From Streptococcus salivarius (GTDB taxonomy: Bacteria; Bacillota; Bacilli; Lactobacillales; Streptococcaceae): 64,000 bases of DNA. The notes under the pieces were generated by a model. The model searched no databases and was not told the origin of the DNA. It was given only the letters and a program-made list of their open reading frames with translations. Both the position numbers and the translations under genes were made by a program. Below are positions 63,858 to 64,000 of this stretch, in pieces. The stretch spans positions 1,163,501-1,227,500 of the forward strand of contig NZ_CP015283.1 in the NCBI RefSeq assembly GCF_002094975.1. The letters are read 5' to 3'. Each line of letters starts with the position of its first letter. The first letter of the stretch is position 1.

Positions 63858-64000
63858 GTGAAAGGTACCTTCGCTATAACAAGACGTTCTCCAGATTGGG
63901 TTTCAGATTTTAAAACTTCCTCTTTTAATGCATATGCATGGGTGGAACTTGATGGTAAACCTATTGGTGAGAGCATTAGTTTGTCAAAATTTCAAAAGGT
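63858..64000 (+). CDS. Start of an unidentified gene or remnant, runs off the window
   Basis: A frame from GTG 63858 to the window edge encodes about 47 residues, including RRSPDWVSDF and AYAWVELDGKPIGESISL. The segment AYAWVELDGKP recalls the HAWVE-like motif of transglutaminase-like and lasso-peptide maturation (B2) proteins, but this is a weak resemblance. No good ribosome binding site precedes the GTG, and in-frame stops lie just upstream, so it may be a 5'-truncated remnant. The 120 bases before it are AT-rich and hold nothing I can name. Confidence 0.35.
   Translation, partial: MKGTFAITRRSPDWVSDFKTSSFNAYAWVELDGKPIGESISLSKFQK

Overview
The window is low-GC Firmicute DNA and most resembles the Streptococcus salivarius group. 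The grounds are a complete SecA2/SecY2 accessory Sec locus with Asp1-5, three tandem giant serine-rich repeat (SRR) adhesin genes, a GH70 glucansucrase, a MucBP-type protein and an IS30-family element. From general knowledge, S. salivarius carries three SRR glycoproteins (SrpA/B/C in strain JIM8777). The species call is an inference from gene content; no search was run.

Layout: the window opens with the 3' end of sbcC and a decayed flavoprotein (fumarate-reductase-like) fragment. From about 1.2 to 17.4 kb lies a one-direction cluster of glycan-building genes: two hexapeptide acetyltransferases, a GT2-GT8 fusion, several GT8 enzymes, gtfA, gtfB, gtf3, a GT2 and a GT8-CTD-CTD-GT-D fusion. From 17.4 to 25.05 kb the export genes follow with overlaps or tiny gaps: secY2, asp1, asp2, asp3, secA2, asp4, asp5. 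From 25.3 to 53.2 kb come the three SRR substrates (2402 aa, 4934 aa and a frameshifted gene of about 1700 aa). The right end holds a decayed RpiR-type regulator on the minus strand, a secreted GH70 glucosyltransferase, a 1327-aa mucin-binding-type protein, and the start of an unidentified gene.

How it works together: GtfA/GtfB put the first GlcNAc on Ser/Thr of the SRR proteins in the cytosol, Gtf3 adds a second sugar, and the GT8, GT2 and GT-D enzymes extend it. Asp2 (triad S362, E452, H482 visible) and possibly the two added acetyltransferases acetylate it. SecA2, SecY2 and Asp1-5 export the product, and sortase would anchor those copies that keep LPxTG.

The main observations are these. 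A domain of about 120 residues resembling the C-terminal half of GtfB is fused to almost every tailoring enzyme (eight copies counting gtfB, plus one remnant). The locus shows several lesions: an IS30-type insertion in one GT8, a one-base frameshift in gtfA, a one-base frameshift in the third SRR gene, and at least three lesions in the regulator. The largest SRR protein has LPKFIE where its paralogues have LPKTGE. The three SRR genes are mosaics of shared 5', 3' and intergenic blocks.
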